In this document: piece by piece, positions 1 through 8,737 of the stretch
Layout of the letters: every line of letters begins with the position of its first letter
Numbering within the stretch: position 1 is the stretch's first letter
Source: VAYN01 sp963702075
GTDB lineage: Bacteria > Actinomycetota > Thermoleophilia > Solirubrobacterales > 70-9
Length of the DNA: 64,000 bases
NCBI GenBank assembly: GCA_963702075.1
Contig: OY969703.1
Location: 124,001-188,000 of the forward strand
Direction of reading: 5' to 3'
Notes under the pieces: model-generated
The model's database searches: none
Told to the model about the DNA's origin: nothing
What the model saw: the letters and a program-made list of their open reading frames with translations, nothing else
Program-made: the position numbers and the translations under genes

Positions 1-335
1 TCTCGGTGCCGAACCTGGCGAGCCTCCACAACCGCATCCTGCTGGCGCTGGGCCGGCAGCCGACCTCGATCCGCGTCTTCGGCCCCCACGTCCGCGGCTA
101 CGCGTTCGGCGAGTTCTCCGAGTTCGTCGGTCGCGGCGGCGCCTACGAGGTCGAGCAGCGGCTCAGCGCCGGCTTCTATCCCCTGCCCGCCCGCTGGAGC
201 CGCCCGTTCTCGCGACTCTGGCCCAGCGCCGGCCACACGACGATCGTGCTGGCGCGCAAGACCGGCGCCCGCCCGCCCTGGCTCGACTACATCGAGGGCG
301 AAGTCGAGGACGGGATGCAGACCTTCTACGGCTAG
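1..335 (+). CDS. SAM-dependent methyltransferase, C-terminal fragment (cut by window edge)
   Basis: The reading frame is open from the first base, so the N-terminus lies upstream. The visible 110 residues begin V-P-N-L-A-S-L-H-N-R, the segment that usually follows the catalytic core in class I methyltransferases of polysaccharide loci. The SAM-binding glycine motif itself is outside the window, so the assignment rests on this tail alone. The TAG stop shares a CTAG with the stop of the convergent rfbC gene. A role in sugar or lipid-linked intermediate methylation is inferred from the neighbourhood. Confidence 0.6.
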   Translation, partial: SVPNLASLHNRILLALGRQPTSIRVFGPHVRGYAFGEFSEFVGRGGAYEVEQRLSAGFYPLPARWSRPFSRLWPSAGHTTIVLARKTGARPPWLDYIEGEVEDGMQTFYG

Positions 336-880
336 AAGGGCAGCTCGTCGGCGACGTCGGCCAGCTTTGGGGCCTTCTTGTCGCGCTCGGAGAGCAGGGG
401 CTCGGCGACTTGCCAGTCGACGGCGACGTCGGGGTCGTCCCAGGCGATCCCGGCCTCGGTGGCCGGGTCGTAGTAGCTGGAGACCTGGTAGGCGACGTCG
501 GCAACCTCGCTGAGGACGGCGAAGCCGTGGCCGAAGCCGACCGGGACGAAGAGCTGGCGGTGCTTGACGTCGTCGAGCACGTGCGCCTCCCACTGGCCGT
601 AGGTGGGCGAGCCGCGGCGCAGGTCGACGGCGACGTCGAGGATCTCCCCGCGCGGGCAGCGGACCAGCTTCGCCTGCCCCGGCGCGGTCTGGAAGTGGAT
701 CCCGCGCAACGTCCCCTGCGAGGAGCGCGAGTGGTTGTGCTGGACGAACTCGACCCCGACCCCGAGCCCGTGCCAGGCGTCGCGGCTGTAGGACTCGAGC
801 ATGAAGCCGCGCTCGTCGCCGTGGACGACCGGCTCGATCAGGACGACGCCGTCGAGCTTCGTCTCCAGCCTCTCCGCCAC
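332..880 (-). CDS. rfbC: dTDP-4-dehydrorhamnose 3,5-epimerase
   Basis: This cytoplasmic cupin enzyme epimerises dTDP-4-keto-6-deoxyglucose at C3 and C5, the third step of dTDP-L-rhamnose synthesis. At 182 residues it has the usual family length. Visible signatures are F-V-Q-H-N-H-S near residue 46, L-R-G-I-H-F with the catalytic His at about 62, and V-A-Y-Q-V with the acid Tyr at about 131. The start is GTG at 880, overlapping the rfbB TAG stop by one base (TAGTG). The open frame extends upstream, but only as a shadow of rfbB. It is the last gene of the rfbA-D-B-C operon. Confidence 0.93.
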   Translation of the reverse strand: MAERLETKLDGVVLIEPVVHGDERGFMLESYSRDAWHGLGVGVEFVQHNHSRSSQGTLRGIHFQTAPGQAKLVRCPRGEILDVAVDLRRGSPTYGQWEAHVLDDVKHRQLFVPVGFGHGFAVLSEVADVAYQVSSYYDPATEAGIAWDDPDVAVDWQVAEPLLSERDKKAPKLADVADELPF

Positions 881-1863
881 TAGCCGAGCGCCTTCCCGTA
901 CTGCTTTTCGTAGTACTCGCGGTACTCGCCGGAGCGGATCGGACCCCACCAGTCCTCGTTGTCGCGGTACCACTCGACGGTCCGCTTCAGGCCCTCGGCG
1001 AAATGGACCTGCGCCTCCCAGCCGAGATCGCGCTTCAGCTTCTCGGAGGAGAGCGAGTAGCGGCGGTCGTGGCCGGGGCGGTCTTTGACGTACTCGATCA
1101 ACGACTCGTCGGCGCCGACCAGCTCGATCGCCCGCTTGACGACCTCGATGTTCTCGCACTCGTCGGGGCCGCCGACGTTGTAGGCCTCCCCCGCCTTCCC
1201 CTTGGTCAGCACGGTGTGGATGCCGCGGCAGAAGTCCTCGACGTAGAGCCAGTTGCGAACCTGCTTGCCGTCGCCGTAGACCGGCAGCGAATCGCCGTGG
1301 ACCGCGTTGAGGACGATCAGCGGGATCAGCTTCTCCGGGTACTGGCGCGGGCCGTAGTTGTTGGAGCCGCGGACGATCGAGGCGTCGATCCCGTAGGTGT
1401 GCCAGTGGGCGGAGACGAGCAGGTCGCCGGCCGCCTTCGTCGCCGAGTAGGGCGAGGAGGGATCGAGCGGCGAGGTCTCGGTGAAGGAACCGGAATCGAT
1501 CGAGCCGTAGACCTCGTCGGTCGAGACCTGCAGGTAGCGCTCGACCCCGAGCTCGCGGGCGGCGTCGAGCAGGGTGCCGGTGCCGACGACGTGGGTGCGG
1601 GCGAAGGCTTCCTGGTCGTCGATCGAGCGGTCGACGTGGGACTCGGCGGCGAAATTGACGACGGCGTCGACGCCCTGCATCGCTTCGCGCACGACGGCCG
1701 GGTCCTCGATCGCCCCCTCGATCAGCTTCGTCCCCTCGGGCAGGTTCTCGCGCCGGCCGGCGTAGGTGAGCTTGTCGAGAACGACGACCTCGTGCTCGTC
1801 GCCGACCAGCCGCACGTAGGTGGAGCCGATGAAGCCTGCCGCTCCGGTGACCAGAAGTCTCAT
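880..1863 (-). CDS. rfbB: dTDP-glucose 4,6-dehydratase
   Basis: This extended SDR enzyme of 327 residues converts dTDP-glucose to dTDP-4-keto-6-deoxyglucose, the second step of dTDP-rhamnose synthesis, with internal NAD recycling. The N-terminus has G-A-A-G-F-I-G (7-13) for NAD. The active site shows S-T-D-E-V-Y-G (114-120, with the Asp-Glu pair typical of dehydratases) and Y-x-x-x-K at Tyr139/Lys143. Its ATG overlaps the stop of rfbD (ATGA), so the two are translationally coupled. Confidence 0.95.
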   Translation of the reverse strand: MRLLVTGAAGFIGSTYVRLVGDEHEVVVLDKLTYAGRRENLPEGTKLIEGAIEDPAVVREAMQGVDAVVNFAAESHVDRSIDDQEAFARTHVVGTGTLLDAARELGVERYLQVSTDEVYGSIDSGSFTETSPLDPSSPYSATKAAGDLLVSAHWHTYGIDASIVRGSNNYGPRQYPEKLIPLIVLNAVHGDSLPVYGDGKQVRNWLYVEDFCRGIHTVLTKGKAGEAYNVGGPDECENIEVVKRAIELVGADESLIEYVKDRPGHDRRYSLSSEKLKRDLGWEAQVHFAEGLKRTVEWYRDNEDWWGPIRSGEYREYYEKQYGKALG

Positions 1864-2708
1864 TCGGTTGCCTCCGCATGTCGTTGGGCGAGATAGCCGG
1901 CCAGTCCGTCCTGCCAGCTCGGGAGCCGGATCGCGTGCTCGCGCTGGGAGACCAGCGCCGAGAAGGCCGGCCGCGGCGCCGCGGCGCCGAATTCATCGCT
2001 GGTGATCGAGAGGACTTTGCACTCGATCTTGGCCTGCTCGAAGATTTCGCGGGCGAACTCGTACCACGAGCACTGGCCCGCCGCCGCCATGTGGTGGATG
2101 CCGTACTCGATCCCCTCGATCAGGCGGACGATGCCGTAGGCGAGGTGCCAGGTGTAGGTCGGCGAGCCGATCTGGTCGCGGACGACCGTGACCTCGTTCT
2201 GGCGCTCGGCCAGGCGCAGCATCGTGTCGACGAAGTTGCGGCCGCCGAGGCCGTAGAGGCCGGCCGAGCGGACGATGAAGTGGCGCTTGTTGGCAGCGGC
2301 CACCGCCTCCTCGCCGGCGAGCTTGGTGCGGGCGTAGGCCGAGAGCGGCGCCGGCTGATCGCTCTCCACGTAAGGCGCGCCTTTGCTGCCGTCGAAGACG
2401 TAGTCGGTGGAGACGTGGAGGATCCGCGCTTCGATCTCCTCGGCGGCGGCGGCGACGTTGCCGGCGCCTTTGCCGTTGATCGCGAAAGCCGCCTCCTCGG
2501 CCTCCTCGGCCCCGTCGACGTCGGTCCAGGCAGCGCAGTTGATGACGACGTCGGGCCGCTCGAGCTCGAGCCGGCGGCCGACGGTCTCGGCGTTGGTGAC
2601 GTCGAGCTCGGCCCGGCCGTATCCGACCACGTCGTGGCCGGCGTTGCCGGCAGCAAGCAGCACGTCGCGCCCGAGCATCCCGGCCGCTCCCGTCACGAGC
2701 AGCTTCAC
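1860..2708 (-). CDS. rfbD: dTDP-4-dehydrorhamnose reductase
   Basis: This 282-residue SDR performs the NADPH-dependent last step to dTDP-L-rhamnose. It shows G-A-A-G-M-L-G at the N-terminus, S-T-D-Y-V-F-D-G (about 100-107) and Y-A-R-T-K with Tyr125/Lys129, all typical of RmlD. It sits 13 bases after rfbA and overlaps rfbB by four bases. With rfbA, rfbB and rfbC it completes the pathway, so rhamnose is a very likely component of the exported glycan. Confidence 0.94.
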   Translation of the reverse strand: MKLLVTGAAGMLGRDVLLAAGNAGHDVVGYGRAELDVTNAETVGRRLELERPDVVINCAAWTDVDGAEEAEEAAFAINGKGAGNVAAAAEEIEARILHVSTDYVFDGSKGAPYVESDQPAPLSAYARTKLAGEEAVAAANKRHFIVRSAGLYGLGGRNFVDTMLRLAERQNEVTVVRDQIGSPTYTWHLAYGIVRLIEGIEYGIHHMAAAGQCSWYEFAREIFEQAKIECKVLSITSDEFGAAAPRPAFSALVSQREHAIRLPSWQDGLAGYLAQRHAEATE

Positions 2709-2721
2709 CGCGCCGCTCCCA

Positions 2722-3798
2722 CTAGACGAGTTTGATCTCGGATTTGTCGCCGACCAGAAGTCGGAGGGTCTTCGGCATGCCTTCGCTGCGGGTCAGCTTC
2801 ACTTCCTTGCCGAGCAGGCTCGCCTCCATCCGCGTGCCGAGGTCCTCGACGACCGAGCCGGAGAGGACGATCGAGTTCTCGACTTCGGAGCGGCGGATGT
2901 GGACGCCATCGCCGATCGAGGTGTAGGGGCCGATGTAGGCGTCCTCGACGTGGGCGCCGGCGCCGATGACGGCGGGACCGCGGACGACAGAGCGCTCGAG
3001 CTTTGCGCCGGGACCGAGCACGACGCGACCCTCGACCTTGGAGGCGTCGTCGACCTCGCCCTCGATCGAGGTCTGCAGCTCCTCCAGCACCAGGCGGTTG
3101 GCCTCGAGCATGTCGGCGAGCTGGCCGGTGTCCTTCCACCAGCCGCGCACGACCTCGGAGCGGACGGTGCGGCCGTCGTCGATCAGCTTGTCGATCGCCT
3201 CGGTGATCTCGAGCTCGCCGCGCCAGGACGGCTCGAGCGAACGGGCGGCCTCGAAGATCAGCTGGCTGAAGAGGTAGACGCCGACCAGCGCCAGGTTCGA
3301 AGGCGGGTCTTTCGGCTTCTCGATCAGGCGTACGATTTTTTCCCCGTCGAGCTCGGCAACCCCGTAGGACTGCGGGTCGTCGACCGGGGTGAGCAGGATC
3401 AGCGCGTCGGGCGCGTGCTCGGTGAAGGCGGAGACGAGGCCGCGCAGGCCGTCGCGCAGGAGGTTGTCGCCGAGGTACATGACGAAGGGCGAGCCGCCGA
3501 TGAAATCCTCGGCGGTGAGGACGGCGTGGGCGAGACCGGCGGGCTCGTCCTGGACGATGTAGGTGATCTCGGCGCCGAACTGGGAGCCGTCGCCGGCGGC
3601 CTCGCGGATCTCCTCGCCGGTCTCGGGGGCGATGATGATCCCGATCTCCTTCACCCCGGCGTCGACCAGCGCCTCGATCCCGTAGAAGAGCACGGGCTTG
3701 TTGGCAACCGGAACCAGTTGCTTTGCCGAGGTGTGGGTGATGGGGCGCAGGCGCGTGCCGGCGCCGCCGGAGAGGATCAGTCCCTTCAAGGGCTCCAT
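2722..3798 (-). CDS. rfbA: Glucose-1-phosphate thymidylyltransferase, long form
   Basis: It activates glucose-1-phosphate with dTTP, the entry step of dTDP-rhamnose synthesis. The N-terminal nucleotidyltransferase domain starts L-I-L-S-G-G-A-G-T-R-L-R-P and contains the V-M-Y-L-G-D-N-L-L strand. The C-terminal third (from about residue 245) consists of hexapeptide-like repeats, so this is the long RmlA class of about 355 residues (358 here). I chose ATG 3798, four codons inside the longest frame (which starts TTG), because family proteins begin directly with M-x-x-L-K-G-L-I-L. It lies 14 bases downstream of a small coiled-coil gene. Confidence 0.92.
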   Translation of the reverse strand: MEPLKGLILSGGAGTRLRPITHTSAKQLVPVANKPVLFYGIEALVDAGVKEIGIIIAPETGEEIREAAGDGSQFGAEITYIVQDEPAGLAHAVLTAEDFIGGSPFVMYLGDNLLRDGLRGLVSAFTEHAPDALILLTPVDDPQSYGVAELDGEKIVRLIEKPKDPPSNLALVGVYLFSQLIFEAARSLEPSWRGELEITEAIDKLIDDGRTVRSEVVRGWWKDTGQLADMLEANRLVLEELQTSIEGEVDDASKVEGRVVLGPGAKLERSVVRGPAVIGAGAHVEDAYIGPYTSIGDGVHIRRSEVENSIVLSGSVVEDLGTRMEASLLGKEVKLTRSEGMPKTLRLLVGDKSEIKLV

Positions 3799-3812
3799 GC
3801 GAGGCTGCAACC

Positions 3813-4205
3813 CTACCGAGAGGGAAAGAGACCGGTGCGTTCGAGCAAACGGCTGCGCAATCTGCGCATCGCCCCGCGTGGCCCGGTCCGGAGGCGGACG
3901 ATCTCGGCCGCCATCTCCTGGTTCTGGCGTTCGAGACCCTCACGGTGGGCCTGCACGTCCTCCAGCGCGCCCTGGGACGCCTCCAGTGCCGCCTGCGCCT
4001 CCTCCAACCGGGCCGCGAGGGCGTCGCGCTCGCCCCACAGGTGGGCGATGCCGCGCGCGGCGGGCACCCGTCCCTGCCGCGGCGCCGGCGCCCGGCCGGT
4101 CGAAAGGCTGCGCAGCTCGGCTGCCAGCTCGGCGTTGGCCCGCAGCAGGTCCTCCACCAGCGGGTTCTCCTCGCCGCGCTCGGCCGTCACGTCTGCCCCG
4201 TCCAT
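3813..4205 (-). CDS. Small coiled-coil protein in the glycan operon
   Basis: This 130-residue protein has no recognised domain. Its central part is rich in Ala/Leu/Glu heptads (L-A-A-R-L-E-E-A-Q-A-A-L-E) and is probably a coiled coil; the C-terminus is basic. It starts with ATG inside the end of the preceding glycosyltransferase gene (19-base overlap) and ends 14 bases before rfbA, so it is embedded in the operon. A scaffold or chain-length role is conceivable, but nothing in the sequence proves it. The methyltransferase at 14.3 kb carries a similar coiled-coil tail. Confidence 0.65.
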   Translation of the reverse strand: MDGADVTAERGEENPLVEDLLRANAELAAELRSLSTGRAPAPRQGRVPAARGIAHLWGERDALAARLEEAQAALEASQGALEDVQAHREGLERQNQEMAAEIVRLRTGPRGAMRRLRSRLLERTGLFPSR

Positions 4206-6067
4206 CGCACCGCCGCCAGCCCTCTCCAGTCTTTCCCTTCGGCCCAGGTGCGCTGGTGCAGCTGCTCGTCGTGCTCCCGCAGCAGCGACTGCGGGCGGAC
4301 CCGGTATCTGACCAGCCGCTCGGGAATCACCGCACCGTACTCGCCCAGGGCGCGCAGGCGCCGGTAGAGGAGCCAGTCCCCCTGCATCGGCCCGTACTCG
4401 GCAAACGGCGGCTGCAGCAGGTCCAGAACCCGCCGCGAGATCAGGGCGCTGGTGTCGCCGTCCCAGTTCTCCTCCTCGCCGGCGACCACGCGATTCCCCA
4501 GCGGGGCGTAGCCGCCGCCACCCAACTCCACGCCGTCGGGATCGACGAAGCGCAGCCAGCAGGTGACATAGGCGAGCTCGGGCCGCTCGCGGAACATCGC
4601 CAGCGCACGGGCGACGAACTCCGGCTCGAGCACGTTGTCGGCGTCGAACAGCAAAACGTACTCGCCGCGGGCGAGGCGAAGGCCAAGGTTGCGGGCCGCG
4701 AGGTCGCCGCGATTTAGCTGGTTCACGACCCGCACCCGCGGGTCCGCCGCGAGGCGATCGAGGACGGCGTCCTCCGGCTCGAAGGAGCCGTCGTTGACGA
4801 GCACGAGGTCGAGGTTGCGGTAGGTCTGGGCCAGGATCGAGGCGACCGTCTCCTCGATGTAGTGGTGGGCTCGGTAGTAAGGAAGGACGGCGGTGACCGA
4901 CGGTTCCTCGGCTGCGACGGCGACCGGTGGGCTCTGCGTGCGAGCGATCTTGCCGAGCTCCTCGTAGGCCGCGAGCAGGGGCGCGATGTCGGTGAAGCGG
5001 GCGAAGGCGGCGAAGACCTCGCCCGAGACCCGCACCCGCTCGACCTCGCCGCGGTCGGCGAGCAGGCGGGCGAGGGCGGAGCGCAGGGCGACGACGCCGA
5101 CGTCCTCGGCGAGCCAGCCGCTGACGCCGTGCTCGATCATCTCGGTCTGCGCCCCAACCGGGGTCGCCAGCACCGGCAGCCCCGCTTGCATCGCCTCGAG
5201 GACGACGTTGGCACCGACCTCGTAGTTGGAGGCCGAGACCAGGAGGTCGTAATCGGCGAAGCGCCGCTGCAGCTCCTCGGACGGGATGACGTCCTCGAGC
5301 CGCACCCGCGGGTCGCCTTCGCACATCGCTTCGATCGTCAGCCGCACCGATTGACCCATCGCCGCGGTCTGGGTATCGGCCCCGATCAGGGTTAGCTCCC
5401 AGTCGTCCTCGGATAAGCCGAGGCAAGCTTCGACGAGGTCGAGCACGCCCTTCAGCCGCTGCAGCCTGCCGGCATAGAGGAGCCGCAGCGGCCCGTCGCC
5501 GCCGCGAGCCTCCACCCGCGGCGCGTCCGCCGGCGCCGGGAAAGGCCGCCCGACCTTGACCGGCAGCGGCAGCAGCTCGTCGCCGTAGTAGCGGCGGTAG
5601 AGGTCGAGGAGGTCGCCGCCAGGCCAGAAGAGCCGGTCGGCGAGGCGGAACTGCTCTCGCTCCAGCTCGGCGACCCGCCCTTCGCCCGGGAGCATCGAGC
5701 GCGAATCGTGGAGCGCCAGCAGCTCGGCCGTGGAGGAGGTCCGCACCGCGAAGGCCGTCTTCTGCAGCAGCGGGTGCCCGGCAGCCCGCGCCTGTAGGGG
5801 AACCAGCCCGAGGGCGCGATAGTCGCAGACCTCGACGACGTCGGGTCCCTCGCCGCCCGGGTAGGCCGCTTCGATCGCCTCCAGCGTCGCCGCCGAGCGC
5901 AGGTGGTCCTCGCCGGCAAACGACATCTTGGCCAGAACCGCGCTCGGCTCCGGCCGCTCGATCAGGGTCACCTCGTGGTGAGCGGCGAGCAGCTCGACCT
6001 GCCGGCGCAGCGCGTTCCCGATCCCGCCATAAGACGAGTGCTCGGCGGAGACGATGCAGATATTCAT
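4187..6067 (-). CDS. Bifunctional GT4-GT2 fusion glycosyltransferase
   Basis: Of 626 residues, the first about 390 form a GT-B fold enzyme of family GT4: M-N-I-C-I-V-S-A-E-H start, a glycine-rich G-G-I-G loop, L-L-Y-A-G-R-L acceptor strand and the E-V-G-A-N-V-V-L-E-A-M nucleotide-sugar site. The last about 230 form a GT-A family GT2 domain: V-L-P-Y-Y-R, V-L-V-N-D-G-S and L-F-D-A-D-N as the metal-binding D-x-D. A single chain therefore probably adds two successive sugars. ATG 6067 is preferred over an in-frame GTG at 6088 because family proteins start at this Met; neither has a convincing ribosome site. It is probably the first gene of the rhamnose operon. Confidence 0.85.
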   Translation of the reverse strand: MNICIVSAEHSSYGGIGNALRRQVELLAAHHEVTLIERPEPSAVLAKMSFAGEDHLRSAATLEAIEAAYPGGEGPDVVEVCDYRALGLVPLQARAAGHPLLQKTAFAVRTSSTAELLALHDSRSMLPGEGRVAELEREQFRLADRLFWPGGDLLDLYRRYYGDELLPLPVKVGRPFPAPADAPRVEARGGDGPLRLLYAGRLQRLKGVLDLVEACLGLSEDDWELTLIGADTQTAAMGQSVRLTIEAMCEGDPRVRLEDVIPSEELQRRFADYDLLVSASNYEVGANVVLEAMQAGLPVLATPVGAQTEMIEHGVSGWLAEDVGVVALRSALARLLADRGEVERVRVSGEVFAAFARFTDIAPLLAAYEELGKIARTQSPPVAVAAEEPSVTAVLPYYRAHHYIEETVASILAQTYRNLDLVLVNDGSFEPEDAVLDRLAADPRVRVVNQLNRGDLAARNLGLRLARGEYVLLFDADNVLEPEFVARALAMFRERPELAYVTCWLRFVDPDGVELGGGGYAPLGNRVVAGEEENWDGDTSALISRRVLDLLQPPFAEYGPMQGDWLLYRRLRALGEYGAVIPERLVRYRVRPQSLLREHDEQLHQRTWAEGKDWRGLAAVRWTGQT

Positions 6068-6124
6068 CGGCCACCGAGGAGGCTGCACTCCCAGTTCACA
6101 CCCCGAACATTAGATTGGCCCGCG

Positions 6125-7495
6125 ATGCGCAGCCGGGCAGCCACCGCCATCGGGCGGCTACGCGAGAAGCTGAACCGTTCGCTGTTCCCGCCGGCGCCGG
6201 CGGACGCGCTCCGGTTCCGCGGCTGGGAAGGCGTCCTCGTCGCGGTCTCGTTCTTGATACTCGCCGCCGTCCTGCAGTTCCTCCGTGCCGGCCCTGAATC
6301 GATCCACGATCTATTTGCCGAGGACGGACCGGTCTATCTGGGGGAAGCGGTCACGCACGGCTTCTTCGACTCGCTCACCTCGCCCTACGCCGAATACCTC
6401 GTCGTCCTCCCCCGCCTGATCGCCGAGCTGGCAACGGTCCTGCCCCTCCGCTACGCCCCGGAGGTCATGAGCATCTGCGCCGCGCTCTTCTCCGCCTGCT
6501 GCGGCCTCGCGGTCTGGGTCGGCAGCGGCGGCCTGATCCGCAACAACTACGTTCGCGCCCTGCTGGTGGCGCTGGCGCTGCTGCCGCCGGCCGGCGGGCT
6601 GGAGACCGTCGTCTCGGCGACCAACGTCGCCTGGAACGGGGCCTTTGCCGTCTTCTGGCTCCTGCTCTGGCGCCCGCGGACCACCCGGGGGGCGCTCCTG
6701 GGGGCGCTGATGGTGCTGCTCACCGGCCTCAGCAGCCCGACGATCTTCTTCTTCGCTCCGCTCGCCGTCCTGCGGGGGATCTCGGTCCGCGACCGGCGCG
6801 ACGCGATTCTCGTCGGCTCCTTCGCCCTGGCGCTCGCCGTCCAGCTCCCCGTCACGGTGCTGAGCGACGAACACGTCTCCCAGTCGATCTGGACGACGAA
6901 CGTTCTCACCACCTTCCTGCAGCGGGTGGTGGAGGGCTCGGCGCTCGGGTTGGAACTCGGCGGCGAAGCGTGGGTCGCCTGGGGGTGGCCGTTCTTGATC
7001 GCGGTGTGCGCCGGAGTCGCCGTGACGCTGGTGGCGCTGGCGCTGCGGGCCAGCTCCGGTCGGCTCTTTGCCCTGCTCGCCGTTGCCACCGCGGTCGTGA
7101 TGTTCCTCGTCTCCGGCTACGCGCGGGGACTGGGCGACGTGATGGTCTGGCCCGTCGGGTTCTTCAGCAACGTCGGCGGCCGCTACGCGATGATCCCGGC
7201 GTTGCTCCTCGCCAGCGCCGCCCTGGTTCTGGTCGACTCGGGCCTGCGGTCCAAGCGCGGCGTCCTGCCGGCGGTCGCCGTCGCTGTGGTCCTGCTGGTC
7301 GCTATCGTCACCTCCTTCGGCGGCGACGCCAACCGGGACATGCCGCCGTGGGGAAAGAGCCTACGGAGCGCGGCGGAACGGTGCCGACGCGACGGCGCTT
7401 CCGAAGGGAGGCTGTTCATCTCTCCCGAAGGGTGGTCGATGACGATCGGCTGCGAGCGCTTAGAGTCCGAATACGAAGCGGCGCCCGCGGGGTAG
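6125..7495 (+). CDS. Polytopic membrane protein, GT-C-like
   Basis: This 456-residue protein has about ten hydrophobic helices and a C-terminal soluble tail. An early extracytoplasmic loop after helix 1 holds acidic residues (F-A-E-D-G-P-V), the position of the catalytic acid in GT-C polyprenyl-linked transferases. No named family is recognised. ATG 6125 was chosen because the longer frame upstream runs antisense through the GT4-GT2 gene. It is followed 15 bases later by the ABC exporter genes and is likely co-transcribed with them. Confidence 0.7.
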   Translation: MRSRAATAIGRLREKLNRSLFPPAPADALRFRGWEGVLVAVSFLILAAVLQFLRAGPESIHDLFAEDGPVYLGEAVTHGFFDSLTSPYAEYLVVLPRLIAELATVLPLRYAPEVMSICAALFSACCGLAVWVGSGGLIRNNYVRALLVALALLPPAGGLETVVSATNVAWNGAFAVFWLLLWRPRTTRGALLGALMVLLTGLSSPTIFFFAPLAVLRGISVRDRRDAILVGSFALALAVQLPVTVLSDEHVSQSIWTTNVLTTFLQRVVEGSALGLELGGEAWVAWGWPFLIAVCAGVAVTLVALALRASSGRLFALLAVATAVVMFLVSGYARGLGDVMVWPVGFFSNVGGRYAMIPALLLASAALVLVDSGLRSKRGVLPAVAVAVVLLVAIVTSFGGDANRDMPPWGKSLRSAAERCRRDGASEGRLFISPEGWSMTIGCERLESEYEAAPAG

Positions 7496-7510
7496 CCGAG
7501 CGAACCTGAC

Positions 7511-8737
7511 ATGGCCGAGACCACGCCGCCCGTAATCCAGGTGGAGGACCTGCACAAGTCCTTCCACATCCCCAAACAGCGAGTCGACTCGCTGAAAGAG
7601 CGGGTGGTGCACCCCCTCGCCCAGCGCGAGTACCGGGAGCTGCGGGCGCTCGACGGGGTCTCGTTCGAGATCCACCAGGGGGAGTTCTTCGGGATCGTCG
7701 GCCGCAACGGCTCCGGCAAGAGCACGCTGCTGAAACTGCTCGCCAGCATCTACCGCGCCGACTCAGGTGTCATCCGGATGGCGGGACGGCTGGCGCCGTT
7801 CATCGAGCTTGGCGTCGGCTTCAACCCCGATCTGACGGCGCGCGAAAACATCGTCCTCAACGGGGTGATGGTCGGGCTGACGCCCGACGAAACGCGGGCG
7901 CGGATCGACTCCGTCCTCGAGTTCGCCGAACTGGAGGAGTTCGCCAACCTGAAGCTGAAGAACTACTCGTCGGGAATGCTGGTCCGGCTCGCCTTCTCGG
8001 TGATGTTGGAGGCCGACGCCGACATCCTCCTGATCGACGAGGTGCTGGCGGTGGGCGACGCCGCCTTCCAGCAGAAGTGCGCCGACGCCTTCCGCGACAT
8101 GAAAGCCGCGGGCAAGACGATCATCCTCGTCACCCACGAGATGACCACCGTCGAGCGCTACTGCCACCGGGCGATGCTGATCGACGACGGCCACATCCGC
8201 CACATCGGCGACCCCGGCGACGTCGGCCGCCACTACCTGCAGCTGAACTTCGAAGAGGCGAGCGAGGCCGGCCCCGCTCCGACCTCCGGACCGGCCGACC
8301 AGGTGCGATTGCTCGACGCCTGGGTCGAGGACCAGAAGGGCGAACGCGTCGCCAACGTCGAAGGCGGCGAGAAGATCCGGCTGCGGGTGGAGCTGGAAGC
8401 GACAGAGGACGTCGCCGGCGCCGGGATGGGCTTCATCATCGCCAACGCCGACGGGGTCAACGTCTGCGAGTTCGGCGGCCCGATCGCCGAGGACGGCACC
8501 TTCGCCCCGCTCCGGGCCGGTACCCGGATCACCGTCCGGGCCGAGGTCGAAAACCTGCTCACGCAGGGGCGCTACTTCGTCCACTGCGGCGTCAACCGGA
8601 CCGAGAACAGCGGCGTCGCCCTTTACGTCCACAACGCGCTCGACTTCGTCGTTTACGCCGGGGTCGACACCCCGAACGGGATCGTCGCCCTCCCCGCCGA
8701 GGTCGAGGCCGGCGTCGACAGGACGGAGGAGCGGTGA
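7511..8737 (+). CDS. wzt: Polysaccharide ABC exporter, ATP-binding subunit (Wzt-type)
   Basis: This 408-residue ATPase powers export of a finished lipid-linked glycan across the membrane. It shows Walker A G-R-N-G-S-G-K-S (64-71), the signature Y-S-S-G-M (152-156), Walker B I-L-L-I-D-E (172-177) and the H-loop V-T-H-E. Residues from about 255 to 395 form a beta-rich C-terminal domain like the Wzt carbohydrate-binding domain that reads the glycan end. Its TGA overlaps the permease GTG (GTGA). The gene symbol is by analogy. Confidence 0.88.
   Translation: MAETTPPVIQVEDLHKSFHIPKQRVDSLKERVVHPLAQREYRELRALDGVSFEIHQGEFFGIVGRNGSGKSTLLKLLASIYRADSGVIRMAGRLAPFIELGVGFNPDLTARENIVLNGVMVGLTPDETRARIDSVLEFAELEEFANLKLKNYSSGMLVRLAFSVMLEADADILLIDEVLAVGDAAFQQKCADAFRDMKAAGKTIILVTHEMTTVERYCHRAMLIDDGHIRHIGDPGDVGRHYLQLNFEEASEAGPAPTSGPADQVRLLDAWVEDQKGERVANVEGGEKIRLRVELEATEDVAGAGMGFIIANADGVNVCEFGGPIAEDGTFAPLRAGTRITVRAEVENLLTQGRYFVHCGVNRTENSGVALYVHNALDFVVYAGVDTPNGIVALPAEVEAGVDRTEER

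Noticed and set aside
332..1996. A single 554-residue protein covering rfbC and part of rfbB
   Set aside because: The N-terminal part is an rfbB shadow. RfbC homology begins at GTG 880 directly after the rfbB stop.
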